This document shows, in pieces, positions 10,231 to 20,056 of a DNA stretch of 64,000 nucleotides. The translations under genes and the position numbers were made by a program. Each line of letters opens with the position of its first letter. The stretch's first letter is position 1. The notes under the pieces were generated by a model that was not told where the DNA came from, ran no database searches, and worked only from the letters and a program-made list of their open reading frames with translations. Source of the DNA: Nitrospirota bacterium (GTDB lineage: Bacteria; Nitrospirota; Thermodesulfovibrionia; UBA6902; JAJYJJ01); NCBI GenBank assembly GCA_021789595.1, contig JAJYJJ010000001.1:1-64000 (forward strand), written 5' to 3'.

Positions 10231-12318
10231 ATGGCAGTTACCCTGCGGAATCTAAAACTCACTACCAAGTTTATGCTGGGCATAGGTATAATCCTGCTGT
10301 TTTTCTGGTGCATCTTTTCCTGGCTGCTTTACACACAACTGAAGAATATCTATATCAAAGAGACCTATGAAAAAGCCGATATCCTTCTTGGGCATATTGA
10401 CGCTACGATGGAATATGTCCGAGATGACCTCAGGCCGAAGATGTTCCATGTGCTTCCAAAGGGGACTTTTGTCCTTGAGGCTATGTCAACCTCCTTTGTA
10501 AATAAAGGGATTATGGAGAAATTCAGGAGAATCAAGCCCCAGTATATTTACAGACGGGTTGCTATGGATCCTACAAACCCTGCGAATAAGGTCAATGCCT
10601 TTGAGGAAAAATTTATCCGCAGATGCTCTCAGTATCCAAAGAGGCAGGATTGGAAGGGGTTGGTTAAAAACAGCGGAAAGAGATACTTCATCCACATCAA
10701 AGGTGTGGTTATGGAAAGGGAGTGCCTTCTTTGCCATGGTAATCCTGCTGATGCGCCTAAGAGCCTCATAGAGAAATACGGAAACAAGAATGGTTTTTTC
10801 AGAAAGGTTGGAGATATTATAGGCGCCGAATCGGTTGCAATCCCTGTGGATGAGACATTCTATCGCATAAGGCAGATTGCACTGTCTACATTCCTGGTGG
10901 GCATTATAGGTCTTGTTATGCTTTTTACTGTAGTCAATCTATTTATCAATACGGTGATGGTGAGCCCCCTGAAAAAGGTGAGCGCCTTTTTTAAATCCGT
11001 AGTTCAGGGTGAAAAGGAGCTTGATGCATCCATAGAGGTTAAAAGTGGTGATGAGATTGGAGAGCTCAGCGATTCTTTCAATAAGATGGCAAGCTTTCTG
11101 CGACACTCACAGGAGAGATTAAAAGAGCACTCTGAAAATCTGGAACATCTTGTAGAGAAAAGGACACAGGAACTCAGAGAGTCGCAGAAGACGCTTCAGG
11201 CCTATTCTGAGAACTTAGAGCAGATAGTTGCTGAACGTACAAGAGAGCTCAGGACATCCGAATTAAAATACCGCCGCATATTCGAGGGCTCGAAGGATGC
11301 TATTATTGTTACTGATTGTCAGGGGTTTATCATAGATATAAATAATTCAGGTGTTGAGCTTTTTGGTTGCAACAACAAGGATGAGTTTATAAAGAATATG
11401 TCTATGTATGATTTCTTTATAAATAAAGAGTCCATTCATGAGTTTTTGAATCTTATGGAAAGGGATGGTTTTGTGAAGGATTATGAGGCGGTATTCAAGA
11501 AAAAGGATAGAAGCGAAATAAATGCATTGATAACAGCTACATTCAGAAAGGATGAAGAAAACAACATTTGTGGTTATGAATGTATTGTCAAGGATATTAC
11601 GGAGAGAAAGAGGATACAGCAGCAGCTTATACAGGCAGATAAGCTTGCTTCTGTAGGAAAACTTGCTGCAGGTGTAGCACATGAAATAAACAATCCACTG
11701 AGTATCATCCTTGGATATACGCGGCTATTGATGGAGGAAGGTTCCTTCAGTAAACAGATGAGGGGAGACCTTGATGCGATACAGAATAATGCCCATGCAT
11801 GCAAGAGGATTGTAGAGGATCTGCTTAATTTCTCCAGACAGTCTGAGACAAGGCGGACAAATGCAGATATTAATGAGATTATCGAGGCTGTTGTCTCTGT
11901 GGTCGAAAATAAGTTTATCTCAGATGGCATCAACATTCAGAGAAACTACGAGCCGTCCCTGCCTGTGGTAGTGGTTGATATAGACAAGATAAAACAGGTT
12001 TTTATGAATCTTCTAATAAATGCGTATCAGGCAATGCAATCCGGCGGCCGTATCAGTATCTCTACTGACTATGATGCTGAAAAAGAACAAGTAAGGATTG
12101 TCTTTTCAGATACAGGCCATGGCATCTCAAGAGATATACATGACCGCATCTTTGATCCGTTCTTTACTACAAAAGAGCCAGGAGAAGGGACAGGGCTCGG
12201 GCTTTCTGTGAGTTATGGTATTATCAAGGAGCACGGCGGCGAGATATATGTGGAAAGTGAGGAAGGGGACGGTACTACCTTTACTGTATTGCTGCCTCTG
12301 AGACATCAAACAGGTTAA
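10231..12318 (+). CDS. Sensor histidine kinase: N-terminal Tll0287-like/DUF3365 sensor (CLLCHG), HAMP, PAS, HisKA, HATPase
   Basis: VMERECLLCHGNPADAP; VAHEINNPLSIILGY; FDPFFTTKEPGEGTGLGLS. Confidence 0.9.
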   Translation: MAVTLRNLKLTTKFMLGIGIILLFFWCIFSWLLYTQLKNIYIKETYEKADILLGHIDATMEYVRDDLRPKMFHVLPKGTFVLEAMSTSFVNKGIMEKFRRIKPQYIYRRVAMDPTNPANKVNAFEEKFIRRCSQYPKRQDWKGLVKNSGKRYFIHIKGVVMERECLLCHGNPADAPKSLIEKYGNKNGFFRKVGDIIGAESVAIPVDETFYRIRQIALSTFLVGIIGLVMLFTVVNLFINTVMVSPLKKVSAFFKSVVQGEKELDASIEVKSGDEIGELSDSFNKMASFLRHSQERLKEHSENLEHLVEKRTQELRESQKTLQAYSENLEQIVAERTRELRTSELKYRRIFEGSKDAIIVTDCQGFIIDINNSGVELFGCNNKDEFIKNMSMYDFFINKESIHEFLNLMERDGFVKDYEAVFKKKDRSEINALITATFRKDEENNICGYECIVKDITERKRIQQQLIQADKLASVGKLAAGVAHEINNPLSIILGYTRLLMEEGSFSKQMRGDLDAIQNNAHACKRIVEDLLNFSRQSETRRTNADINEIIEAVVSVVENKFISDGINIQRNYEPSLPVVVVDIDKIKQVFMNLLINAYQAMQSGGRISISTDYDAEKEQVRIVFSDTGHGISRDIHDRIFDPFFTTKEPGEGTGLGLSVSYGIIKEHGGEIYVESEEGDGTTFTVLLPLRHQTG

Positions 12319-12339
12319 TCGTTTAATAATTAAAAGACC

Positions 12340-13647
12340 ATGGGTAAATCTACAATAGCAATCGTTGGAAGGCCGAATGTTGGGAAATCCACCCTCTTTA
12401 ACCGTATAGTGGGCAGGAGAACCGCTATTATTGAGGATTTCCCTGGGGTTACCCGTGACAGGATATATGCAGATGCCGAGTGGGACAATAAGAGGTTCTT
12501 TCTGATTGATACAGGCGGGTTTCAAGAGGTTACAGATAACAAACTATTAGCAAAGGTAAAAGAACAGGCTGTCACAGCCGTGGATGAGGCAGATGTTGTA
12601 ATCTTTGTCATGGACGGCAAAGCAGGTCTTAACCCTGACGACATCGAGCTATCTAATGTTCTCAGGGCATCCAATAAATCTGTATTTTTTGCAGTAAATA
12701 AAATAGACATCCCAAAAAAAGAAGATCGCATCCTTGAATTCTATCCACTTGGTGTTGAAAGGATATACCCGATTTCTGCCATCAATGGCTACGGTCTTGA
12801 TGACCTGATGGATGATGTGGTAAAGCTATTGCCTGAAACAGAGGCAGAGCCTGAGGAGTATCCAAAGGTCGCTATAGTCGGAAGGCCGAATGTTGGGAAG
12901 TCAACACTTCTGAATACATTGATTGGAAAACAGAGGGCTATTGTAAGCGAGGTGCCTGGAACGACAAGGGATGCCATAGATTCTATATGTCGATATTATA
13001 GTAAGAAATATCTGCTGATAGATACAGCAGGTATAAGGCGGAAAGGGAAGATAGAACATGGTGTTGAACACTATAGCATCATGAGGACAATAAAAGCTGT
13101 TGAACGGTGCGATGTAGCCCTTGTGCTCATAGATGCTGTTACAGGCGTGGTTGAGCAGGATAAGAAGATAGTCGGGATGGTGGAGGAAAAGGGGAAGGGC
13201 ATAATCCTCCTTTTCAATAAATGGGACATGACGGATAAAGGTGCAGATACCTTGAAAAGACTTTCTAATGATGTAAAGGAGAAGTTGTGGTTCGCAGATT
13301 ATGCGCCTTATCTGAGTATATCCGCAACAGAGAGAAAGAGGGTGACAAAGGTCTTTCCATTGATAGACGAGGTGATTGCTGAGAGGCAGAAAAGGATACC
13401 AACATCTGAACTAAATAGGATCCTGAGGGCATGTGTCAGATTCCAGCCCCCTCCTGTTTACAAAGGCAGGGCAGTAAAACTGTATTACATCAGCCAGGTG
13501 GATGTCTCGCCACCTGTGTTTGTCATCTTCGCCAATAGGCCCGATGCTATAGGACAATCATATATAAGATTCATTGAGAAGATGATAAGGGAAAGTACCC
13601 TGTTTAAAGGAACGCCTATACGGATAGTGATAAGACAGCGTGTATGA
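12340..13647 (+). CDS. der: Ribosome biogenesis GTPase Der
   Basis: Two tandem G domains (GRPNVGKSTLFN / GRPNVGKSTLLN) plus KH-like C-terminus. Confidence 0.97.
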   Translation: MGKSTIAIVGRPNVGKSTLFNRIVGRRTAIIEDFPGVTRDRIYADAEWDNKRFFLIDTGGFQEVTDNKLLAKVKEQAVTAVDEADVVIFVMDGKAGLNPDDIELSNVLRASNKSVFFAVNKIDIPKKEDRILEFYPLGVERIYPISAINGYGLDDLMDDVVKLLPETEAEPEEYPKVAIVGRPNVGKSTLLNTLIGKQRAIVSEVPGTTRDAIDSICRYYSKKYLLIDTAGIRRKGKIEHGVEHYSIMRTIKAVERCDVALVLIDAVTGVVEQDKKIVGMVEEKGKGIILLFNKWDMTDKGADTLKRLSNDVKEKLWFADYAPYLSISATERKRVTKVFPLIDEVIAERQKRIPTSELNRILRACVRFQPPPVYKGRAVKLYYISQVDVSPPVFVIFANRPDAIGQSYIRFIEKMIRESTLFKGTPIRIVIRQRV

Positions 13648-13656
13648 GATGCTCTG

Positions 13657-14484
13657 ATGCCATTGCTGAAGGCGCTTATTAAAGGTATATCCTCCTTCTT
13701 CAAAGACGGCTGTGTTAGCCTTGCCGCAGCACTTTCATATTTCTCAATAATATCCCTTGTGCCTCTCAGCATCCTGATAATCACGGTCATAGGCTATATC
13801 CTCGGCAACCACCCGAATCTATACAACTTTATCCTGACAAGGCTTGTAAGCCTTTTCCCGACAAGCACCCATCAGATCACAGAGGAACTGAGAAAGGTAA
13901 TACGATTCAAGAGCATAAGCGAGATAAGCCTCTTAATATATATCCTGCTTGCCATTAACCTTTTTACATCCTTAGAACATTCAATGAATATCATCTTTAA
14001 GATATCAAAGAAGAGGCCGATAATAAAATCCATCTTCCTGTCTGTTATAGTTGTTACCCTTATGAGTATTTTTCTTATTATGTCATTTCTAATCACCTCT
14101 ATGGCAATTATCATAAGGCACTATCGTCTCACCCTCGGGGATATAAGGATTGGAGAGATTATTTCAGTAACCCTCAGGTTTGTGGCTCCTTTTTTCCTTG
14201 TACTTCTGACATTTACATCCATCTTTAAGATAATACCTCAGAAGAGGGTGACTGTTATTCACGCCTTTAAGGGCGCATTAATCTCAACAGTGCTCTGGGA
14301 ACTTGCAAAGCACTTCTTTACCTGGTATTACAGATATGTCATACGCCTTGGAAGCATATACGGCTCGCTCACAATTCTTATACTCTTCCTCCTCTGGGTG
14401 TATTATTCGTCATGCATATTCCTCCTGGGGGCGGAGATAGTGCACAACCTCGAGATTGCACCGAAAAGACACCTCAAGAAATAA
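13657..14484 (+). CDS. YihY/BrkB family membrane protein
   Basis: LAAALSYFSIISLVPLSILIITVIGYIL; multiple TM helices. Confidence 0.85.
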   Translation: MPLLKALIKGISSFFKDGCVSLAAALSYFSIISLVPLSILIITVIGYILGNHPNLYNFILTRLVSLFPTSTHQITEELRKVIRFKSISEISLLIYILLAINLFTSLEHSMNIIFKISKKRPIIKSIFLSVIVVTLMSIFLIMSFLITSMAIIIRHYRLTLGDIRIGEIISVTLRFVAPFFLVLLTFTSIFKIIPQKRVTVIHAFKGALISTVLWELAKHFFTWYYRYVIRLGSIYGSLTILILFLLWVYYSSCIFLLGAEIVHNLEIAPKRHLKK

Positions 14485-14532
14485 GGCCAAAAATAACAAT
14501 AGTATGCTAAAATACCCTGCTAAGTCATTTTG

Positions 14533-14556
14533 TGGAGCACTATCGAAGTGCTCCAT
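14533..14556 (+). terminator. Perfect 9-bp stem-loop upstream of ychF (possible terminator)
   Basis: tggagcact-atcga-agtgctcca followed by tttaat. Confidence 0.45.
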
Positions 14557-14572
14557 TTAATCAGGAGAATAT

Positions 14573-15670
14573 ATGCGATTAGGAATTATTGGGCTGCCAA
14601 ACTCTGGGAAAACCACAATCTTTAATGCCCTGACAGGCCAGAACATAGAGACTACAATCTATCCAAACCCTATTGGCGAGGAGCCGCACATCGGTATGAT
14701 AAAGGTCCCTGATAAGAGGATAGATAGGCTTTCAGCCATTTTCAAACCAAAAAAGACCATATATGCAGATGTGAGGTGCGTGGATATAACAGGCTTTTCA
14801 AAGGGGATCTCAGGCAGCCACCAGAAGACATCAGTCTTTAATCAGATATGGGATGTTGACGCCATTATCCATGTTGTAAGGGCATTTGATGAGCCTGAGG
14901 TAGCTCATCCCGATAGAGATATAGACCCTGTAAGGGATGCTTCAACGCTTGAGCTTGAGCTCATCTTTAACGACCTTGAACTTATTGAAAAAAGACTTGA
15001 AAGGATAGCCGAGGCGACAAAGAAAGGGCTTGGAAAGAATCTCGATGCCGAGAAAAAACTGCTTACGAGGTGCAATGCCCATCTTGAAGATGAAAGACCT
15101 CTGAGAAACCTTCAGTTTTCTGAGGACGAACTGAAGCTCATAAGGCCGATGCAATTTGCATCCCTGAAGCCCGAGTTAGTAGTCCTAAATGTCTCAGAGA
15201 AGGACATAAAGGGAGGAAAAACAGAGGAGGCTATAAACAGGCTAAGGGAATATTTTAAGGGTAAGGATGCTCTGGTTTTTTCACTCTGCGGAAAGATAGA
15301 GATGGAATTATCGCAGATGCCGCAGGATGAGGCAGTCCTTTTCTTGAGCGACCTTGGCATCGAGGAGCCTGCCATGAACATGGTAATAAAAGAGGCATAT
15401 GAACTTCTCGGCCTTATCTCATTTTTCACTGTAGGAGAGGATGAGGTCAGGGCGTGGACCATAGGAAATGGCATAAATGCTGTAAAGGCAGCAGGCAAGA
15501 TACATTCTGACATAGAGAGAGGTTTTATAAGGGCAGAGGTTATTGGCTATGAGGACTTCATGAATGTAGGCGGAATGGTAAAGGCAAAGGAAAAGGGGAT
15601 GCTGAGGCTTGAAGGAAAAGACTACATCGTCAAGGATGGCGATATAATCAATTTTAGATTCAATGTATAG
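14573..15670 (+). CDS. ychF: Redox-regulated ATPase YchF
   Basis: MRLGIIGLPNSGKTTIFNALTGQ; TGS-like C-terminus MNVGGMVKAKEKGMLRLEGKDYIVKDGDIINFRFNV. Confidence 0.96.
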   Translation: MRLGIIGLPNSGKTTIFNALTGQNIETTIYPNPIGEEPHIGMIKVPDKRIDRLSAIFKPKKTIYADVRCVDITGFSKGISGSHQKTSVFNQIWDVDAIIHVVRAFDEPEVAHPDRDIDPVRDASTLELELIFNDLELIEKRLERIAEATKKGLGKNLDAEKKLLTRCNAHLEDERPLRNLQFSEDELKLIRPMQFASLKPELVVLNVSEKDIKGGKTEEAINRLREYFKGKDALVFSLCGKIEMELSQMPQDEAVLFLSDLGIEEPAMNMVIKEAYELLGLISFFTVGEDEVRAWTIGNGINAVKAAGKIHSDIERGFIRAEVIGYEDFMNVGGMVKAKEKGMLRLEGKDYIVKDGDIINFRFNV

Positions 15671-15672
15671 GC

Positions 15673-15870
15673 TCAGCAGGCCTTTTTGTCGTTATCCCTG
15701 GTTACCCAACTGGGAACCTTTCCACCCCTGAGGAGGATACGCCTTATAAGCCCTTTCCTCGTCTCAGGCCTGATGCCGCCTCAGAGGAGCCTTCTGTAGC
15801 CCATGCGTAGATTGATGGCGGCAACCGCATAGATAAATACCAGGGCAGCTATTATGAGTAGAATAACCAA
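15673..15870 (-). CDS. Candidate small membrane selenoprotein (65 aa) with in-frame TGA at 15781-15783
   Basis: TTG start 6 nt after GGAGG: MVILLIIAALVFIYAVAAINLRMGYRRLL[TGA]GGIRPETRKGLIRRILLRGGKVPSWVTRDNDKKAC*; one TM helix then a basic tail after the TGA. Confidence 0.5.
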
Positions 15871-15929
15871 TCTCAACCTCCATTGCATAGTTTATTGTCT
15901 GATTGTATCACACCAGGTAGAAATAAATC

Positions 15930-16481
15930 TCAATAAAGCAGTGCCCCTGCTATACCGGCACCGAGTATTACAAATGTCGGGTCGGTTCTGGTGAAGGTAA
16001 TAAGGACAAAGCTGGCTGCTGCAATAGCACATGCAGGTATATCCACAACCGATGTCCTTGCAAGTGTGATTGAGACCGAGGCGAGCAGCCCTATGACTGC
16101 AGGCATAATTGCCTTAAAACTTGACCTCACAATCCATGAGTTTTTGAATCCGAGATAATAGTGGCTTACGATTGTCACGATAATTATAGAAGGAAGGTAT
16201 GAGGCAATCATTGCCACAACAGAGCCACATAGGCCAAAGACCTTATATCCGATAAAGGCGTTCATTATAGTAAGGGGCCCTGGGGTTATCTGACCAACAG
16301 CTATGCTGTCAATAAACTCCTTGTTTGTGAGCCAGTGGTAGTGCTCGACAATCTCCCTTTGAAGTAGCGGCAGCATTGCATAGCCGCCTCCTATGGTGAA
16401 TAGATTTATGTATAAGAGGACATAGAAGAACCTGAGCATAGGCAGCACCTCAGGATCCCTTCCTGTATACAATGAGCCCAA
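15930..16481 (-). CDS. chrA: Chromate transporter half (CHR domain)
   Basis: LFTIGGGYAMLPLLQREIVEHYHWLTNKEFIDSIAVGQITPGPL. Confidence 0.92.
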   Translation of the reverse strand: MGSLYTGRDPEVLPMLRFFYVLLYINLFTIGGGYAMLPLLQREIVEHYHWLTNKEFIDSIAVGQITPGPLTIMNAFIGYKVFGLCGSVVAMIASYLPSIIIVTIVSHYYLGFKNSWIVRSSFKAIMPAVIGLLASVSITLARTSVVDIPACAIAAASFVLITFTRTDPTFVILGAGIAGALLY

Positions 16482-17001
16482 TGATGCCTGCTAAAAGGAT
16501 AAGGGCTATGGGATTAATCTTGAAAATGGCAAGACAGACAAAGGATGAAGCTGCAAAAAGGATGCCCTTGTAATCCTTCAACAGTTTCTTTCCCATGCTG
16601 TAGACCACAGAGGCTATCAGTCCAACAACAGAGGCAGCCACACCTTTAAGGATGGATTGAATCAGTTTTACATCCCTGTACTGGATATAGAAATATGCTA
16701 TTATGAGGATAGCTATAAATGAGGGCAGAACCTGACCAATGGTTGTGGCAAGCACGCCCCTCAGGCGCCTGAGTCTATATCCGATGAAGATGCCTGTATT
16801 TACAACAGGTGCTCCAGGGGTCATCTGGCCTATGGCAACACCTTCTGCAAATTCTTCATCTGTAAGCCATCTTCTTTTATCGACAAGCTCACGCCTAAAG
16901 AATGTGAGCATCGAATAGACGCCGCCAAAGGCCACAGAGCCTATCTTTAAAAAGATCCAGAAGATGTCTATTGCCTTTATTGATGTCCTATCTTTATTCA
17001 C
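16450..17001 (-). CDS. chrA: Chromate transporter half (CHR domain)
   Basis: SVAFGGVYSMLTFFRRELVDKRRWLTDEEFAEGVAIGQMTPGAPVVN. Confidence 0.92.
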   Translation of the reverse strand: MNKDRTSIKAIDIFWIFLKIGSVAFGGVYSMLTFFRRELVDKRRWLTDEEFAEGVAIGQMTPGAPVVNTGIFIGYRLRRLRGVLATTIGQVLPSFIAILIIAYFYIQYRDVKLIQSILKGVAASVVGLIASVVYSMGKKLLKDYKGILFAASSFVCLAIFKINPIALILLAGIIGLIVYRKGS

Positions 17002-17004
17002 TTT

Positions 17005-18354
17005 TCATTGTTCTTTGTGCCGCCTTGTCGGCATGATCGTTTCATTTTTAATCCTTTCCTGCCACACCTCTGCCCTGTCTAATATCTCATCCTCATTGGC
17101 AGAATGAAGCATTCCATCATTTACAACAATTCTGCCATTAACCATCACAGTCTCAACATCAGACGGCCTCATTGCATAGACGATATGCGAATATAAATCG
17201 TACATGGGCATGAGATGCGGCCTTCTGAGATTAACCACCACAAGGTCTGCTGCCTTGCCTTTTTCTATGCTTCCTGTAATACCTCCAAGCCCTAACACCT
17301 CTGCACCCCATTTTGTTGCCATTAGAAGGGCTGTCTTTGCATCAAGTGCCGTAGGGTCTTCAGTGATTGCCTTATGGATCTTTGCAGCAGTGGACATCTC
17401 ACTCAGGATATTAAGGTCATTATTGCTTGCAGCACTATCTGTTCCGAATGTGACCTTTACACCTGTTTTGAGCATCCCAACAATTGGCGCAATCCCGGAT
17501 GCAAGCTTGAGGTTGCTCTCAATGCAGTGGGAGACACCGACCTTTTTTTCGGCAAGTATATCTATCTCTTTTTCTGTGAGCCAGACACAGTGGGCTGCAA
17601 TGACCCTTTCATCAAGGAAATCAAGACGTGATAGGTGCTCAATGGGTGTCATGCCATATCTTGTCTTTATCTCATTAACCTCCCATCTTGTCTCAGCGAG
17701 GTGTATATGCATGGGGATACCGTATCTATCTGCAATCCTTTTTGCCCTCTTTAATGTCTCAGGTCCGCATGTGTATACTGCATGAGGTGCAATGCAAGGG
17801 GTAATGAGTTCATCAGCCTTCCAGTTTCTTATAAACATCTCTGCCTTTTCAAAATACTCATCAGTGGTCTTTGCTGCCATTGTAGGAAAATCAAGGATTC
17901 CAACACCAAGAACAGCCCTCATCCCGAGTCTCTTTGCTGCCTCACCGGCAGAATCCTCAAAGAAATACATGTCATTATATGTGGTAATCCCTGCCTTGAG
18001 CATCTCAAGGCAGGCAAGCTCAACAGCATCAGAGATAAATTCAGGGCTTAACCACTTCCCCTCTGCAGGCCAGATGTGCCCTTCAAGCCATTGCTTTAAA
18101 GGCAGGTCGTCAGCAAGGCCCCTGAAGTATACCATGGCCGCGTGCGTGTGGGTATTGATAAGACCAGGGAATACAGCCTTTCCCTTCCCGCCGATTGTCC
18201 TTTCAGGTGAATAGCCCTTTGAGAGTTTGTTGTAACTGCCGACATCGATAATCTTACCACCCTTGACAGCAACCGCTCCATCTCTGATAACATCAAGCCC
18301 TTCATCCATCGGAAGGACATAATCAGCCATTATAATATAATCAATGTCGGTCAT
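17005..18354 (-). CDS. mtaD: 5-methylthioadenosine/S-adenosylhomocysteine deaminase-type amidohydrolase
   Basis: FPGLINTHTHAAMVYFRGLADDLPLKQWL; HIHLAETRWE; VTFGTDSAASNNDLNI. Confidence 0.93.
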   Translation of the reverse strand: MTDIDYIIMADYVLPMDEGLDVIRDGAVAVKGGKIIDVGSYNKLSKGYSPERTIGGKGKAVFPGLINTHTHAAMVYFRGLADDLPLKQWLEGHIWPAEGKWLSPEFISDAVELACLEMLKAGITTYNDMYFFEDSAGEAAKRLGMRAVLGVGILDFPTMAAKTTDEYFEKAEMFIRNWKADELITPCIAPHAVYTCGPETLKRAKRIADRYGIPMHIHLAETRWEVNEIKTRYGMTPIEHLSRLDFLDERVIAAHCVWLTEKEIDILAEKKVGVSHCIESNLKLASGIAPIVGMLKTGVKVTFGTDSAASNNDLNILSEMSTAAKIHKAITEDPTALDAKTALLMATKWGAEVLGLGGITGSIEKGKAADLVVVNLRRPHLMPMYDLYSHIVYAMRPSDVETVMVNGRIVVNDGMLHSANEDEILDRAEVWQERIKNETIMPTRRHKEQ

Positions 18355-18533
18355 ATCTTTGCCAATCCTCTCTCTATGAATGCATCCTTCATCAATTTGC
18401 TCTGCCTTTCAAACGCCTGCCTCGGGTTCTTTGGGTCTTTCATAAGCGCTATCTCTTGAGTGATGAGTCTTGCGAGGTTCAGGATATGTGTATCAACCTT
18501 TGCAGGAATGAATTCGTGGTCTTCTGTATTCAT
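18351..18533 (-). CDS. Small hypothetical protein, overlaps mtaD start
   Basis: MNTEDHEFIPAKVDTHILNLARLITQEIALMKDPKNPRQAFERQ...; ATGA-type overlap. Confidence 0.55.
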   Translation of the reverse strand: MNTEDHEFIPAKVDTHILNLARLITQEIALMKDPKNPRQAFERQSKLMKDAFIERGLAKI

Positions 18534-18759
18534 ATGTCACATATTATATCAGAACAGATAAGAGCATGGACATAGAACGCAGATTCCCAAAATAGAAATT
18601 ATCAGGAAAATATCCCTGGCAGCTTCAATCCCTTCTTTGCAGCCATAAATATCATACCTATCCTCGCACCTATAAGGGCCATCTCTCCGCCAATTTCAAG
18701 GATTTTTCTGCCAACCCACCAATTGCATTAAATTACCACTTGATTCAGAGTTAAGGTCT

Positions 18760-19057
18760 TTATAACGCAGAATTTTTTAAGGCCAAAACCACTTCAGGGT
18801 CAAACTGAATAGCCGAATCATTTTTAATTATTTTCATTGCATCTTCAACTGTAAATGGCTCTCTGTATGGCCTTGCGGTTGTAAGGGCATCAAAGGTCGT
18901 GAAGTAATCCGCCATAATATACATAACTCACCATCTCCGGGATCAATCTTTCAGCTAAAAGGCCGGCAATAAGCCCGACCCTCCAGTTATGAAGAGAGCC
19001 CTTTTCATAACCTATTAGACTGGACAATATGACAATGAGCTGTTTGAAGTCCTTCAT
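18760..19057 (-). pseudogene. HD-GYP domain protein remnant with internal deletion and frameshift
   Basis: Frame A: MKDFKQLIVILSSLIGYEKGSLHNWRVGLIAGLLAERLIPEMVSYVYYGGLLHDL*. Overlapping frame B: MADYFTTFDALTTARPYREPFTVEDAMKIIKNDSAIQFDPEVVLALKNSAL*. Confidence 0.7.
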
Positions 19058-19189
19058 TATTAGGATAGATTTTATCCTATTTTAGAAAAACTTGTCAATC
19101 TCTATTTTGGCTACCCTGCATATGGGAAAAGTATAGAGGGCAGGAAGAATAGGGGGGATAGATTACCTCTCCTGTCCTCTAATTAAATC

Positions 19190-19687
19190 TCATTTTGCTA
19201 TCGGATAATTCTTTGTTGCTGCGCCCTGTATAACCTGGTTCGCCAAGTGGCTACCTAAAGAGCCCTTGATCCATGAAGTATAGCCGTAAAACAAGTTATA
19301 GGCATTATAACCGAGTGCTCTCAATGACACTATCGGTAAATTCTCGGCCTGTCCTGTATCACATGCAAGGACTATTTTTTTATCCTTCGGGAGTTTTTTG
19401 AGGTTTTCAGGTTTTAGTATCGCATTGAATGGAATATAGATTGCACCAGGGATGTGACCTTCTTTGTATTCCTTTGGATCAGGTCTTACATCAACGACCA
19501 AGAAGTCCGTCCTCTTTTCCTGCATCCATTTATTGAGTTCGTCAGCTTTCACTTGCCAGTTGCCTTTGGAAAGTCCTATAAGTGCAGTATTTAGCTTCTT
19601 TGCCATCTCATCCGCTGCGAATGTTGAAGGGATCGCTACTGCTACAGCAAGAACTAATACAAGAAATATTACATATAACCTTTTCAT
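19190..19687 (-). CDS. Exported rhodanese-like domain protein
   Basis: Signal peptide; FLVVDVRPDPKEYKEGHIPGAIYIPF; VLACDTGQAENLPIVSLRALGY. Confidence 0.88.
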   Translation of the reverse strand: MKRLYVIFLVLVLAVAVAIPSTFAADEMAKKLNTALIGLSKGNWQVKADELNKWMQEKRTDFLVVDVRPDPKEYKEGHIPGAIYIPFNAILKPENLKKLPKDKKIVLACDTGQAENLPIVSLRALGYNAYNLFYGYTSWIKGSLGSHLANQVIQGAATKNYPIAK

Positions 19688-19783
19688 TATAGATACCTCC
19701 CTTTAATTAAGTTTGTTAACAAGTCCAATACCCTTTCACTCTTTTCTGGTCTATCATCTTGTCTATCAGACTCAGTAGAGGTT

Positions 19784-19984
19784 TTATTTAGGTTCTTTCT
19801 CCTTATACTCAAAATCCTTGCACCATTTCCAGGGGGAAAGGAATAATTCGTGGCGGCTGCATATCCCTGCATCTGCTCTTACTGATGAGTAGGCAGAACT
19901 CAGCACATTCAATCCAGGAAAGACCTTCTCGATCAGTGCAGGGTTATTGTTGAAGAACCTGCAGTTCATACACCTGTCACTCAT
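19784..19984 (-). CDS. Small Cys-rich hypothetical protein
   Basis: MSDRCMNCRFFNNNPALIEKVFPGLNVLSSAYSSVRADAGICSRHELFLSPWKWCKDFE. Confidence 0.55.
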   Translation of the reverse strand: MSDRCMNCRFFNNNPALIEKVFPGLNVLSSAYSSVRADAGICSRHELFLSPWKWCKDFEYKEKEPK

Positions 19985-20019
19985 ACTGTTGCCTTCTCCA
20001 TAGCTGCCTCAAGAATGTA

Positions 20020-20047
20020 AAAGGGACCAGTTTGAACTGGCCCCTTT
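20020..20047 (-). terminator. Intrinsic terminator-like hairpin downstream of the YeiH-family gene
   Basis: AAAGGGGCCAGTT-CAA-ACTGGTCCCTTTT on the minus strand. Confidence 0.65.
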
Positions 20048-20056
20048 GATTGAAAC

